Positions 33,701 through 42,999 of a stretch of DNA of 64,000 nt are shown here, piece after piece. A model generated the notes under the pieces. The model worked only from the letters and a program-made list of their open reading frames with translations, did not search any database and was not told the DNA's origin. The translations under genes were made by a program, and so were the position numbers. The DNA is from Acanthosoma haemorrhoidale (taxonomy: Eukaryota; Arthropoda; Insecta; Hemiptera; Acanthosomatidae): NCBI GenBank assembly GCA_930367205.1, contig OV884015.1, positions 81,706,841 through 81,770,840 on the forward strand, written 5' to 3'. The stretch's first letter is position 1. The number at the start of each line of letters is the position of its first letter.

Positions 33701-35089
33701 TATATCTAAAGATTACACTATGGTGAAGACTAAATTGAATAAATAAAAAAAAAATCTATTGCTTTCAAATTCAATAATGAATTTGGTGTGGTGCCTTAAG
33801 CAGCCTTCTGAAGTAGTCCTCTGGAATGGAGGATGAATATAAATATAAAAAAAAATATGACAGCCCTGAAGAATAAAGGCACAAAAATGAAAACCTCAAG
33901 ATACATAGAAAAGAAATTTAACAATAACTTCAGTACTAATTATTTATTTACCAGTGGTAATTAATTTTCTATTTGTTTAATGTTATCATTTTTTTCAGGT
34001 TCTTCAGCTGTAATGCATAATGGTACTTTAAAAAAACATGTAACGGATCACCGTCACAATGAAAATCCTCATCAATGTCCTTATTGCAGCTACAAAGCAG
34101 TGCGAACTAATTATTTGAAAAATCATATAATGTCACACCATACTGGAGAAAAGCCTCATCAATGTCCTCATTGCAGCTACAAATCAGTAAAAGCTGCTAG
34201 TTTGAAGAGCCATATAATGGCACAACATACTGGGGAAAAGCCTCATCAATGTCCTCATTGCAGCTACAAAGCAGTACAAGTTGATACTTTAAAGAGCCAC
34301 ATAATGGCTCGACATACTGGAGAAAAGCCTCATCAATGTCCTCATTGCAGCTACAAAGCAGTACAAGCTGCTTGTTTGAAGAATCATATTAGGGCACAAC
34401 ATACTGGGGAAAAGCCTCATCAATGTCCTCATTGCAGCTACAAAGCAGTACATGCTAATAAATTGAAGAATCATATAATGGCAAAACATACTGGAGAAAG
34501 GCCCCATCAATGCCCTCATTGCAGCTTTAAAGCCGTACAAGCTGACCATTTGAAGAATCATATTAGGGCACAACATACTGGGGAAATGCCTCATCAATGT
34601 CCTCATTGCAGCTACAAAGCAGTACATGCTGATAAATTGAAGAATCATATTATGGCTCGCCATACTGGAGAAAAGCCTCATCAATGTCCTCATTGCAGCT
34701 ACAAAGCAGTTCAAGCTGCTTGTTTAAAGAATCATATTAGGGCACAACATACTGGGGAAAAGCCTCATCAATGTCCTCATTGCAGCTACAAAGCAGTACA
34801 TGCTGATAAATTGAAGAATCATATTATGGCTCGCCATACTGGAGAAAAGCCTCATCAATGTCCTCATTGCAGCTACAAAGCAGTACTAGTTGGTACTTTA
34901 AAGGTACATATAATGGCAAAACATACTGGAGAAAGGCCCCATCAATGTCCTAATTGCAGTTACAAAGCAGTAATTGCTAGCAAATTGAAAATTCATATAA
35001 TGAGACGTCATTGCTCAGTAAAGACTCCATCAGCTTGGATCCTTAAGGATGACGGAACAGTCCTTCTAAAACTTTCAGTTATAAATTAA
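15705..35089 (+). CDS. C2H2 zinc-finger protein, nine exons, 11 fingers, SUMO-motif micro-exons
   Basis: A probable nuclear DNA-binding regulator. Exons, all GT-AG: 15705-15717, 16208-16261, 18812-18856, 19286-19333, 23860-23931, 24506-24565, 24637-24696, 25602-25658, 33999-35089. They total 1500 bases, giving 499 residues. Every junction falls after the first base of a codon, so each internal exon is a symmetric phase-1 cassette of 45-72 bases. Exons 2-8 each encode at least one PsiKxE site: IKEE, FKEE, FKQE, IKQE, IKTE plus IKEE, VKQE, VKQE. PsiKxE is the consensus for SUMO attachment. Exons 3 and 4 are clear duplicates (GPIHFK in both). The last exon has a Cys-less partial finger, 11 full fingers and a 22-residue tail. 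The start is the only ATG in frame with exon 2. The target and biological role are unknown; the exon chain is inferred without transcript data. Confidence 0.85.
16577..17810 (-). mobile_element. hAT element with decayed transposase (intron 2 of the zinc-finger gene)
   Basis: Terminal inverted repeats are ctgtggtcagcaaac on the left and, inverted, cagtggtcggcaaa on the right. They are flanked by 8-base target duplications agttagga and ggttagga (7 of 8 match), the size typical of hAT. Inside, minus-strand frames at 17179-17640 and 16734-17069 encode hAT transposase C-terminal parts, including the dimerisation region with FAVLSLFGSTYICEQSFSSM and SKLRSRLIDENLE, related to the GTF2IRD2/ZBED-like group. 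Stops and frame changes around 17070-17180 and the missing N-terminus make it inactive. Confidence 0.88.
17811..18811 (+). other. Intron 2 remainder, no gene seen
   Basis: AT-rich intron DNA between the hAT element and exon 3. Only short open frames, none with recognisable motifs. Confidence 0.6.
20085..21055 (+). pseudogene. Degenerate DUF7869-type transposon-derived protein
   Basis: An ATG at 20085 begins a Lys/Arg-rich start with TWKRNIRKATITREEYLNT, then in-frame stops. Further pieces are at about 20455-20605 (DHGAYIKYAIPPETLLLVR and HYLGTVKYLDKRLN) and about 20850-21050 (VFSFDCMQNLSVPL, GRKGPNEVCSIF). Their order matches the TE-associated insect proteins annotated with a DUF7869 domain: basic N-terminus, a YL-x3-L motif, then a core with F-D-x-Q-N-L and G-x3-NEV. 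Many frame changes show decay. The family assignment is from memory of its motifs. It lies in intron 4 of the zinc-finger gene and abuts a mariner fragment. Confidence 0.6.
21089..21775 (-). mobile_element. mariner transposon, 5'-truncated, inactive
   Basis: A left terminal repeat, ggttggccaaaaagtccg, begins at about 21093. The minus-strand transposase C-terminal half is open at 21164-21676. The catalytic triad is visible: TGDEK (about 21725), FHHDNARPH, and YSPDLVPSDFHLF. Defects include a TGA replacing the Trp that follows TGDEK, a frame change just before the 21676 end, and a three-residue insertion (NGA after GWEV) that stretches the last D-D spacing from the usual 34 to 37. No second terminal repeat is found beyond 21775, so about half the element is missing. 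Confidence 0.92.
21776..23215. other. Intron 4 DNA, no gene seen
   Basis: AT-rich, with only short unremarkable frames such as 22689-22880. No repeat with a partner elsewhere in the window was recognised. Confidence 0.55.
23216..23575 (+). mobile_element. Jockey-type LINE 3' fragment
   Basis: Diverged copy of the LINE 3' end seen at 50089-50483 (same strand) and, inverted, at 39420-39830. Shared words include cttccactggctcgtatc, ccctgggctgtttgt and tgtaattttatgacaataaa. It is strongly 5'-truncated, as is usual for LINE copies, and more eroded than the other two. It lies in intron 4 of the zinc-finger gene. Confidence 0.8.
25735..25990. repeat. Inverted repeat of ~72-bp arms with retroposed poly(A) edge
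   Basis: The arm at about 25777-25849 (acaatgacaaaaataaataa...ctgtctcctc...gatgcatatta) returns as its reverse complement at about 25918-25990 with few mismatches, spaced by about 70 bases, so a transcript could form a long hairpin. The left edge reads, on the minus strand, AATAAAGAGGTTTT followed by an A run, like the 3' end of a retroposed transcript. It sits in intron 8, just after exon 8. Confidence 0.85.
26030..26685 (+). repeat. ~600-bp dispersed repeat, copy 1
   Basis: Matched in the same orientation at about 32480-33070 with moderate divergence and indels; shared words include cgttatctc/ttaaggt, ttatttacacacattgattt, actggccagtg, ccagtgacctttt/caagtgacctttcgttgcc and ctctttggttgttcg. 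Copies flank about 6 kb that includes a decayed coiled-coil gene. They might be LTRs of one element, but no primer site or pol genes are visible, so the class is left open. Confidence 0.7.
26775..27080 (+). repeat. 103-bp tandem repeat, about three units
   Basis: Units start agtctactgg at 26775, 26878 and 26981. The first two are near-identical; the third is more diverged. Content is AC-rich and non-coding (aaacacaca, gttgttgtg words). Confidence 0.9.
27640..27752 (-). repeat. ~110-bp dispersed repeat, copy 1
   Basis: From gttaagttttctttcaccg to atggacaagtctatag it nearly equals 32160-32272. On the minus strand it ends with an AATAAAGTG signal before an A-rich stretch, suggesting a 3' end of a retroposed transcript or element. 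Confidence 0.8.
27753..29964. other. AT-rich intron DNA, no gene seen
   Basis: Over 2 kb of intron 8 in the zinc-finger gene with only chance-length frames and no recognised repeat partner in the window. Confidence 0.6.
29965..31946 (-). pseudogene. Decayed gene for a long coiled-coil protein with Arg/Asn-rich start
   Basis: It reads on the minus strand from a likely ATG at 31946. The N-terminus has a repeated NNRRNYRPKDNRQ-type phrase (about three units), then Tyr/Gln-rich sequence, then long heptad-like helices (EELTERINQLEQY, KLKERLNRIEQY, LLQNQVGDYETTIKN). Two related blocks of LEQYxEI...INVIENxKDDFKEEI suggest internal duplication. Stop at 31449, then frame changes near 31230, 30860 and 30350 across four further segments show decay; alternatively some breaks are short introns. 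No function recognised; filament or motor-tether-like coiled coils are generic. It lies antisense in intron 8 of the zinc-finger gene, between copies of the 110-bp and 600-bp repeats. Confidence 0.55.
30668..30720 (+). mobile_element. mariner-like terminal fragment inside the coiled-coil relic
   Basis: tacgagggcggtctgaaaag followed by tttccgacctaacaaag resembles the ends of mariner-type elements in insects (TACGAGGG...). It interrupts the minus-strand coiled-coil frame at the 30701 break. Only one end is recognised. Confidence 0.45.
32160..32272 (-). repeat. ~110-bp dispersed repeat, copy 2
   Basis: Partner of 27640-27752; same orientation, few differences. Confidence 0.8.
32480..33070 (+). 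repeat. ~600-bp dispersed repeat, copy 2
   Basis: Partner of 26030-26685. An open frame (32698-33078) on this copy is not preserved in copy 1 and is not considered coding. Confidence 0.7.
33071..33998. other. End of intron 8, no gene seen
   Basis: AT-rich; the last bases tttttttcag form a good polypyrimidine tract and acceptor for the zinc-finger exon. Confidence 0.6.
34070..35026 (+). repeat. Array of 11 C2H2 zinc fingers (87-bp units)
   Basis: Each 29-residue unit reads HQCPHCSYKAV...LKxH...H with a TGEKP-type linker (spacing C-x2-C-x12-H-x4-H). Helix contact positions -1, 2, 3 and 6 by finger: RNYN, KASS, QDTS, QACN, HNKN, QDHN, HDKN, QACN, HDKN, LGTV, ISKI. Fingers 4 and 8 share the same protein sequence, as do 7 and 9; the coding bases of 7 and 9 are identical as read. 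Odd and even units alternate from 4 to 9, pointing to duplication of a two-finger (174-bp) block. Confidence 0.95.
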
Positions 35090-35093
35090 TAAA
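35088..35093 (+). terminator. Polyadenylation signal of the zinc-finger gene
   Basis: AATAAA overlaps the TAA stop codon, giving a very short 3' UTR if used. A GT/T-rich stretch follows (gctgtgtgg, gtctttattt). A later site could also be used. Confidence 0.5.
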
Positions 35094-35094
35094 G

Positions 35095-36700
35095 CTGTGT
35101 GGAGAAAGGAGGTCTTTATTTAATTATATACACGCTGCCATCAATAATTTATATATAGTAAAATTATCTATTAGTTTGTGTGATGTTTAACTGTTATAGA
35201 ATTTTAATTTGGATGAATGTGTAATTTCAGTCGATCTTCAAAAGTAAATCATTATTGGTTTTGCTTAAATAATACATTGATGATGGTTGTAAGTAATTTT
35301 AAATACTATAATGCATATTTAACAGTGAATTTTTGATTATGTATTGCCCTTATGAATATTTTTTGAACTAATTAGCTTATATGAATTTTTTTTCATTAAT
35401 AGTTTGCTAAAATGTAAAACTAAAATGTAATATTTGTTTTTACGCTTCTTTAATTATTTCCAATTTATTTATATCCACCATCCTAATGTCATTTGATTTT
35501 TAATTTTATGATCACATTGAATTTTATTTTAAAATTAATAGCTAGTTCAAAAGAGAAGCTGGCTGGACTATTATTGTTAAGTCCTCAAATATGAACCCAG
35601 GTAATAAAGGATAACTGACCTGGGAAAACCAAGGCTTGTTGGCAGGGAGGGTTGACTACCAGGTAGAAAGAGTTCTATGGGGGGGAGTAAGAAGACCTTC
35701 CTTATTGTCATACCTTCAGAGCAGTTATAGTGAGACCATCAGAGTTAAGAGCAGTAGTTAGCTCTAATTGAAAATGCCCATCCACCAACAATGAAGAATG
35801 TATGCACCTATAATTTTAGATCATTTTTTGTAATTATTATTAGGTAACTATTATTTAAATTATGTATAAGTTTATATAGCCAATTATTTTAATATGAAAT
35901 AGCCAAAATTATGCACTAGAATCAAAACTCTGAGATCGTAATATTTGAAATTTAAAAAATAAACTATAATTGCTGATAAACTTTATATAAGCTCCTTTTA
36001 ATCCTTATGGGTAAGAAAGTAAAATCTTAGCCAAGATAAATGTGACTGTTATAATATATTCAAATGAGCTTCCATTGATCAATCAAGACTGGGTTCGGTT
36101 CAAGAAGGCATAACAGCAGTTAAGAATTATTAAAGGGAACTTATGAAATGGCTAAGAGAAGGAAACAATTGGCAAAGTGGAAAAACATCACATAAAATTT
36201 TCAGTGTATATCACCTACATATAAGTAAAGGATCTACAGTATTCCAAAGCAACCTGTGTTGGGGGAACTGATTTGTTTACTCTTTTTCCTATGGGGAAAG
36301 TTTCTGAACTTTGTTAGACTGGGTTAACTTTTCCCTTGGATTCGTTATAAAAAAACCCAGATAAATCCATCGCTTAACACTTTATTAAAGCAAAACCTTA
36401 ATGCCAAAGAGTAAGCTCTTCCAACGACCACTTAGCACTTGTGTCAATTCATAAATCGTGGACCTAGGGAAGAATGGAAAGGAAAATCAAGTAATTCCCA
36501 CATTCAGCCATCTTGCCTTGTTAAAAATTCAAAACCTACTCTTTATATAATTACAATATTACTCATAATAATTACACCTATGAATTAATTAAAATGGGCG
36601 TCTCTTTAAAGTTTTTTTTAATGGAGAGATGATAACCTAAGCTATGTTTTTTTTTCCCCCCTCAGAAAATTTAACTACATTTGATTCTAACTTTTGAGCT
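35095..36700. other. Intergenic, no gene seen
   Basis: AT-rich, with a more GC-rich island at about 35560-35740 (gctggctggac...ttggcagggagg) that may be an unclassified interspersed repeat. No supported coding sequence. Confidence 0.5.
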
Positions 36701-36707
36701 CTTTTAG

Positions 36708-37330
36708 GAAAAAAAGTATCGCTAAGGTTATCAATCTCACAAAATAAGTGATACTAGCCGTTGAACAGATTTTATGTTATCACCCTTTAGGAAAAAAAAC
36801 ATCCCTTAGATCAGGGGTGGGCAACCCGTGCCTTGAACATTTTTCCGTCCCGTGAGATTCATCACACTTTTACAAAATACTTTGATTTTAAAATAATATT
36901 CCTGTGAATATATGACAGATATTGCCTGTTTTATTTATGAGTTCACAGAATAATTAAATTATATTCTGCGAACTCATGATGCGCGTGCATCTTGGAACAT
37001 CTAATTAATATAGCAGGTTCTATGTTTTAATATGGGGATATATAATTTTATATGTGGCCTGTGGAGTTATGATGCATTTCCAAAGTGGCCCGCAAGATCA
37101 TTTGGGTTGGTCACCTCTGCCTTAGATTATCAATGCTGAAATGCGTAAAAATCACTGCCACTTGAATTCTATTATTTTAAGAAAAAACGTCCTTTCCACT
37201 TATCAATCCCAAAATGTGTAAATCATTCTAAACTGGATCTGTCAAGCCTTTCTGAAAAAAAATCTCTTAGGTAATCAATCTAGAAAAGTGCAGATGGCGC
37301 AGTATAGAAAACGATCTGTCAAAATCTATT
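36708..37330. repeat. Diverged tandem repeat of ~75-95 bp
   Basis: Phrases of the form gaaaaaaa-(a/c)gt-c-ctta followed by ttatcaatc and aaaatg(c/t)g recur near 36708, 36790, 37183 and 37255, with a hAT MITE inserted in the second unit. Units are strongly diverged, so copy number and exact period are approximate. Confidence 0.45.
36812..37119. mobile_element. hAT-type MITE, 308 bp, with perfect 8-bp target duplication
   Basis: The element starts caggggtgggcaaccc and ends with the imperfect inverse gggttggtcacctctg. It is bounded on both sides by ccttagat (36804-36811 and 37120-37127). It has no coding capacity. Terminal sequence and 8-base duplication match hAT elements; it is a different family from the 16.6-kb hAT, whose ends begin cTGTGGTC/CAGTGGTC. 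Confidence 0.93.
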
Positions 37331-37696
37331 AAAAACTCCCCCCCACTATTTTTTAATTTAAGTACAATTTTGACTTGAAAATCTGTTCTAAATTTATTTT
37401 CAAAAAAATCTAGTTTTGTGTATACATTAAAAAAATAAATAAAATTCAAGGGGTGAGATTAGCATCTAGTGAGTGACATTTGTTTTCCCAAACATTCAAT
37501 ATATTTCAAACCTTAAAATAAATAAAATCTAACGATAAAAATAGTGCCCTTCACATGCAAATATAGGGAAAGAAAATATATATTTTACTCAATTGAGAAG
37601 AATTGGAAGAACTTATTTACAATACAAAAACTGTTGATCTCAACTGATAAAGAGACATTTTACAAAATGGCTACTACATCATCCTCTTTTTCTTCA

Positions 37697-38700
37697 TCAA
37701 AGAAATGACAGACTTGTCAAGGTCTGTAAGTCTTTTAAATCTCTTGCATTTTTAATTGAGATATCACTCAAAGCAATTTGTTTTGGAAAGCTTCTGAGTT
37801 CTGTAAAAGAATCAAGTAAAATCTAGAAAACATTTACTAAGATGCACTAATATAATTTAATTATAAATTTACTTCATTGATGATCATTGGAATAGAATCA
37901 GGAGCCAGACTATTCGTGATATCTTTCTCTTTTTCCTAGAATACATATTAATTATCAGGATAAAAAAAATATAATGTTAATGAAAATTAACTGAGTATTA
38001 AAACTCTTATGTATATATTTGTATATCCTCACACAAGCATGGTCTTTTTATATTTGCTTGAAGCAGTCATTGGCCGCAATTATTTTTTTAATATTCATAG
38101 TTTTCTTGTTAGTACCAGCCTTGACCTCTATATCAGCCTATGGTATTACATTTGTTACTACTTCTGTACCAAGACCTGACGGTCCATACATAAATCTTTC
38201 TTTATTTGAGTACATTTCATCGAGTGAACACATTACGAATCGTTAGTTTATTAAATCTTCATAAAAAGAATAAAATTATTAATTGGTCTAGTTAAAAAAA
38301 ATATGACAAGCAATTTTTCAATTATTGAAAAAAAGTTACAACATGAAATATTGGTTTTATAAGTGAAGTGACAGATTTCATTTTCCTAGATTTTTTAAAT
38401 AATATCAAAGCTGAAAGGTTTCAATTTCTCTTTAAACCTGGCAAAAATTTCATCCTGTTTGGAGGTTTATGATGATTAATGAGCTTAGATACAGCAATCA
38501 TTCTTTGTGAATCTTCAAAAAAATGTAAAAGTGGACTATTTTTTACCATCACTTGTTTTATCTTTTGATTCAAAGACTCAAGGTGGTTTGTCATCGTAAT
38601 GTTGTATGCTAGGGCTGATTTTTTAATAAACCCTGCATCCCACTGTTATTATATGCCAATTTTTATTTATATAATCTAATTGTCAGGTCCCGATAGTTAT
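37697..38700 (-). pseudogene. MULE/SWIM-type transposase relic, C-terminal part (tentative)
   Basis: At about 38500-38660 the minus strand reads FIKKSALAYNITMTNHLES then LNQKIKQVMVKNSPLLHFFE, matching the region after the MULE core in SWIM-domain transposase-like proteins of insects. At about 38290-38340 a degenerate Cys...CHIFF may be the SWIM zinc site. Coding-like stretches with one stop continue at 38246-38050 (SLDEMYSNKERFMYGPSG, TNKKTMNIKKIIAAND). Possible exons at 37873-37935 and 37697-37800 end in LKDLQTLTSLSFL and a stop. The last pieces are assigned only by strand and order. Confidence 0.45.
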
Positions 38701-39419
38701 TTTCTTTTATTTTTCGCAAGTTTCAAATTATCATCGGATCAATGAAAACCTTTGAACAATTTATAATAATCACACACTGATTCAAAAGGAAAAAGGTTAA
38801 TTTTTATTTCATTCATGTAATTCAAAACCCACTAATTTCATTTTATTAATTAAAAGCGAGATGTGTTTGTTCTTATTATTTTTACTTTAATGAATTTATT
38901 AAACGAGGAAAAAATTCAAGATTGTAATATTTTTTTTATCTCGAGATGTAGCTTGTAATATTAGGAGTTGTGATGTTGTCATCTTATTGAGTAAGAAGGT
39001 GCAATTTGATGTGATCAGCATCGGGTTTGTTTGTGAACTGCGGATTAACTTCGATCGTATCACGAGTTTCGTCAACAAATTACCGCATCAGTCCCATGAT
39101 ATTTGTTGGAAGAGAAGGTCACACACAAACTTCGTCATCTAGTGATCCATCATTACCTCTACAATATCGATGGCTTCACACCTGTAATATTGGAAATCAA
39201 AAACCACCACCACTTTACCAATTGTTTGGTAGGTAGAAGACCAAGAAGAATCTCTTCTTCTCATTTTGGATTTCCGGTAAGCTGTTATTTTCGTTACACC
39301 GCACAAAGACATATCGATAGATCAACTCATGCCCCCCTTCTACTTTCAAGAATAGAAGGCATAGACTATCGGCTATATTTATAAGAATATTGTCAATTTA
39401 GTTATATTATAATTATAAT

Positions 39420-41447
39420 TTTATAATTAATTTTCCTTTATTGTGCAATAATTACAATCTGCCTTTTATAAGGCAATAAGTAATTAAGATATATGCACTC
39501 ATTCATACAATATTTACAGTTCATCATTCACTCGCTCATTCATACAATATTTACAGTTCATCATTCACTCGCTCATTCATACAATATTTACAGACAGCCC
39601 AGAGACCCCCCAAATCCACCGCAAAGAGAAAGCGGAGTCTTGGGAAGTCCCCCACGCTCCTCAGTCAGCCGCGTCACCGGATACTAGCCAGTGGAGGCTG
39701 ACCAAGAGCGCGAGAGCCACAGACGCTCAGGACATGATTGGAGAGACTGGCCATTGCCAGGACTCCCACTGTCACGCGTTTATAGCAGGTCACGAGGCCA
39801 CTGCCGTTTCAGTCTCCGAGGAGGATTATAGGGATGAGTGGCGCAGTGCATTGACTGTGCTACAGGATTAGGGTGGTTGGAAAGGCTACTGTGGAATTTC
39901 GTAAACTTGGAAGGGATGAGTTCTAGAATGTAGGGTATATTAAGGTCGTTATGAAGGGTTTTGTTGCTGACATAATAAGGGGCATTTACTATTGTTCTCA
40001 GGACTTTTGATTGAAAGGATTGGATACGCTTGATGTTCGACTTTTTTGCTGTCCCCCATAGCTCTATTCCGTATGTCCAGATTGGTTTAAGTATAACTTT
40101 GTAGATTAGTAGTTTATTTTCTATTGAGCGATGGGATGTCCTTTGAAGTAGTCTGTACAGTTGTCCAAAGCGTCTGTTTAGTTCTTGTCTTTTTAGTCTC
40201 GTATGTGGGTTCCAGGTCAGTCGTTTGTCAAGATGGAAGCCTAAGTACCGTACTGTCTCGGATACAGGGAGAGGAATAGAATTAAAATAAACTAGTGGAC
40301 CAGACTTGTGACAAAGGGTGAAGGTAATGTGGGAGCATTTTGCTTCATTAACTTTGATCCGCCATTGATTGCACCAATACTCGATCTCGTCAAGGTGTTT
40401 TTGAAGGTTATGGGATGCTATGTCGGGGTCTGGATGGGATGACAAGACTGCAGTGTCATCTGCAAATGTGGCCAAGAAGGTATTGGGAGTAGAGGGGACA
40501 TCAGCGGTGTATAGGTTATAGAGGATGGGGCCCAGGACACTGCCCTGTGGAACTCCTGCACTTATGGGATAGTAGTTAGAGTATTCTAAACCACAGCGGA
40601 CTTGGAAGAAGCGGTTTGAAAGGTAGGACTGTAGGATTAGGAAAAGGGTCTGTGGTAAATATCTTTTGAGCTTGTAGAGCAAACCTGCGTGCCAAACCCT
40701 GTCAAAAGCTTGAGCTATATCGAGAAATGTAGCAGTGCAATACTGTTTGGTTTCAAGGGCTGAGGAGATGTGATCAACAACGCGAAGGCCTTGTCGAGCA
40801 GTGGAATGTCGTTGGCGGAAACCAAACTGGTGTGTGGGAAAAAGAATTTTGGATTCAACAATGGGAAGTAGACGTTTTAGTAGGAGTTTCTCAAATATTT
40901 TTGAGAGGATAGGGAATAGGTGAAGTGAGGAAATCTTCCACAGTTGTGCTGTGAGTATGGCTTTGATGAGAAAGGTGAGGTGTGAAAGTATGGGTAAGAT
41001 GCAGAGCAAATTCCTCCGACCTATCCCCATCCGAAGCCGCCCAGGACCCATCATCACGACGGAGTGGTGTGATAAGTGTGAAACAGGTTGATACGTTAGG
41101 ATTTTTTTGGTGGTTACGTTCCACAAGGAGTTATCCCTGGTGGACAGAGAGGAGAGGTAGGAATTGAAAGAATCGGAACGGAAGGATGCCAATCGCCGCT
41201 TTACCAATCGGCAGTACTGATTGTACGTGCGACGATCAATAGGATGCCGGGATCTTTGCCACACTGTTCTGGAGCGGCGTTTGGATTGGATTAGATCTTT
41301 GAGATGCTGAGGTAAACGATTATGATTGTGGATTTTTGTGTAACGATGGGGTGACGATGCCTCCCAAGCCGACCTCTGCACCAGAGTAGTGAAAGAATTA
41401 GTTATATTAATGGTATTTTCAAATAAGTTTATATTTTCATTTCTCAT
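39420..41447 (-). mobile_element. Jockey-type LINE, 5'-truncated, with reverse transcriptase
   Basis: The minus-strand frame (41447-39780) encodes ORF2 from the linker before reverse transcriptase to the end; the endonuclease is missing. Motifs: ATFLDIAQAFDRVWH (A), SAGVPQGSVLGPILY (B), FADDTAVLSS (C), then the thumb and a Cys/His-poor tail. Near 40890-41120 the correct frame moves to another phase and the fingers region is shortened, so the enzyme is inactive. The 3' tail carries a tandem of about 37 bases and ends with an AATAAAGG signal (element strand) near 39430. It is inserted in the MULE relic, on the same strand. Related tails: 23216-23575 and 50089-50483. Confidence 0.92.
39500..39596. 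repeat. 37-bp tandem in LINE 3' tail
   Basis: ctcattcatacaatatttac plus agttcatcattcactcg is repeated, with a third partial unit. It lies in the 3' UTR of the LINE; other copies of the tail have one diverged unit. Confidence 0.9.
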
Positions 41448-41633
41448 TTATCTAAACAAAAGGATATATTTTTTTTCTTATATATTCTCTTTCTCTGTTA
41501 CTATCCATGTAACTAACATTAGATTTAGCTTAAACATTAAATTTCAGATAATTGTAATTTTCTTAATTTCACATTAAATATTTTGCCATTCTAAAATTTC
41601 AGTTTTTTTTTTTTAATACTGTTCTTCCATATG

Positions 41634-41707
41634 CTTGTCTCATGAGATGATCAAAAAGAACAAGACTGCCCTTGTCTCATGGGATGATCAAAAAGAACAA
41701 GGCCTAC
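41634..41707. repeat. 37-bp tandem duplication
   Basis: cttgtctcatgagatgatca plus aaaagaacaagactgcc is followed directly by a near-identical second unit. Non-coding. Confidence 0.9.
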
Positions 41708-42039
41708 CTCCTGCTCTCTCCTCCTTTTGCCTTCCTTGCCTTCTTGATTTTTTCATCCCTCTTTCTTCCAATGCCTCATATAAACTTTTCTTATTTTAAA
41801 GTTAACAAATCCAATAATAAAATATTTGACTTTAATCATTGATATTATTTATGACAAATATTAATATTATACAACGGCAGCAAATAATATACATGCATTC
41901 ATAACCAAAATCCATGGGTCATTTACCGCCCTTTTATGCCCGCTAATTTCGAATTTAAATCAAAGGCAACATCACAAACTCACAACAATATAGATTCTTC
42001 AAATACTGTTCTCCATTTCTACCAAATGCCATTTTTCTA

Positions 42040-42540
42040 AGAAAGCTAATTTCTCGATTGTACTAACATTTTCTCTTGGGCGATACATTAAATATGGAAT
42101 AAACATAGTACTAATTTCTTTCCTGGCAAAGATTTGCTAATACATTGTCTTTCTCTCATATCTCTATCCATTATTAGGGACTGCATCTTGATCCGTTCTG
42201 GATTATTTGTTTTGAAAATTTTGAACATCGGTTTGATGTTTATGGCAGTTTAGTTTGTCAACAGAAAAACATATAACACTTCACCTTGACCATTTCCATT
42301 TTTTGATAGAAGAATATAAAGCAGCATATTTATATTATTCAATTTATAAGTTGCATGACAAATTAGTAATTCTGGAAAAAAATAAAATGCCTTTTTCATT
42401 CTTTTAGTATAGGAAAATACTCCTAGTTTGATCCCATCTTCTAATACCTCCACATATGCTTTGTCTATACTTTTTAAATAATTGACTGTGGATTCAAGTT
42501 CATTGTGAGTAAACAAAGCAGGAGTTTTTGCTTATGAACA
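42040..42540 (-). pseudogene. MULE transposase core relic, N-terminal part
   Basis: The frame 42516-42250 has YVEVLEDGIKLGVFSYTKRM and FPELLICHATYKLNN, then NGQGEVLYVFLLTN; after one stop the same frame continues with KTNNPERIKMQSLIMDRDMR and LVLCLFHI. This is the order of a MULE transposase core of the ZSWIM-like insect type. The position that normally holds the first catalytic Asp (D-ATYKLN) is His here, and stops follow, so it is dead. The matching C-terminal part lies at 38.4-38.7 kb beyond a LINE insertion. Confidence 0.75.
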
Positions 42541-42860
42541 TCTTTGCTCGTGGCCTATTTCCCTTTGTTCTCTATTGTGAAATTTTTCACTAAGTTTATA
42601 TTGCACTTAGACGTAATATATTAGCTATCTCACACTGGTCTTGAGAAGATAATCTTCCCTCTTGAGGTAGGACTCCAAATAAATCATTATTAATCGGATG
42701 GTTGTAGGTACTCGTAACAACTGTATGTAATGAAAATTTAAAATATAAGGGATTTATATTAATTTTATTATAATAATATAAGGGATTGTATTTATATTAT
42801 AATATAAGGAAATTATGAAATAGGTTTGTAATGTGTAGGATGAAGTATTATAAATTGAAA

Positions 42861-42958
42861 TATGTATTTGTGTGTTTATTGATATTTTATGTGATTTATC
42901 CCATAATACTTCGAAACAGATCTTGCTTGTTCCTGTTTACAAAATATGAATTAAATAA
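42861..42958 (+). repeat. Dispersed repeat also present at 1.19 kb
   Basis: Same-orientation match to 1187-1277, through ttatcccataatacttcg and caaaatatgaatt. Confidence 0.55.
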
Positions 42959-42999
42959 TGATGTATATGAGGTTGTATTAACTTATCCTACAAATTCGA

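Noticed and set aside
34289..34714. Minus-strand frame across the finger array
   Set aside because: Antisense shadow of the 87-bp repeat, periodic because the fingers are.
38019..38246. Plus-strand frame with a hydrophobic stretch
   Set aside because: The opposite strand reads more like coding sequence of the MULE-type relic; the hydrophobic run is its complement.
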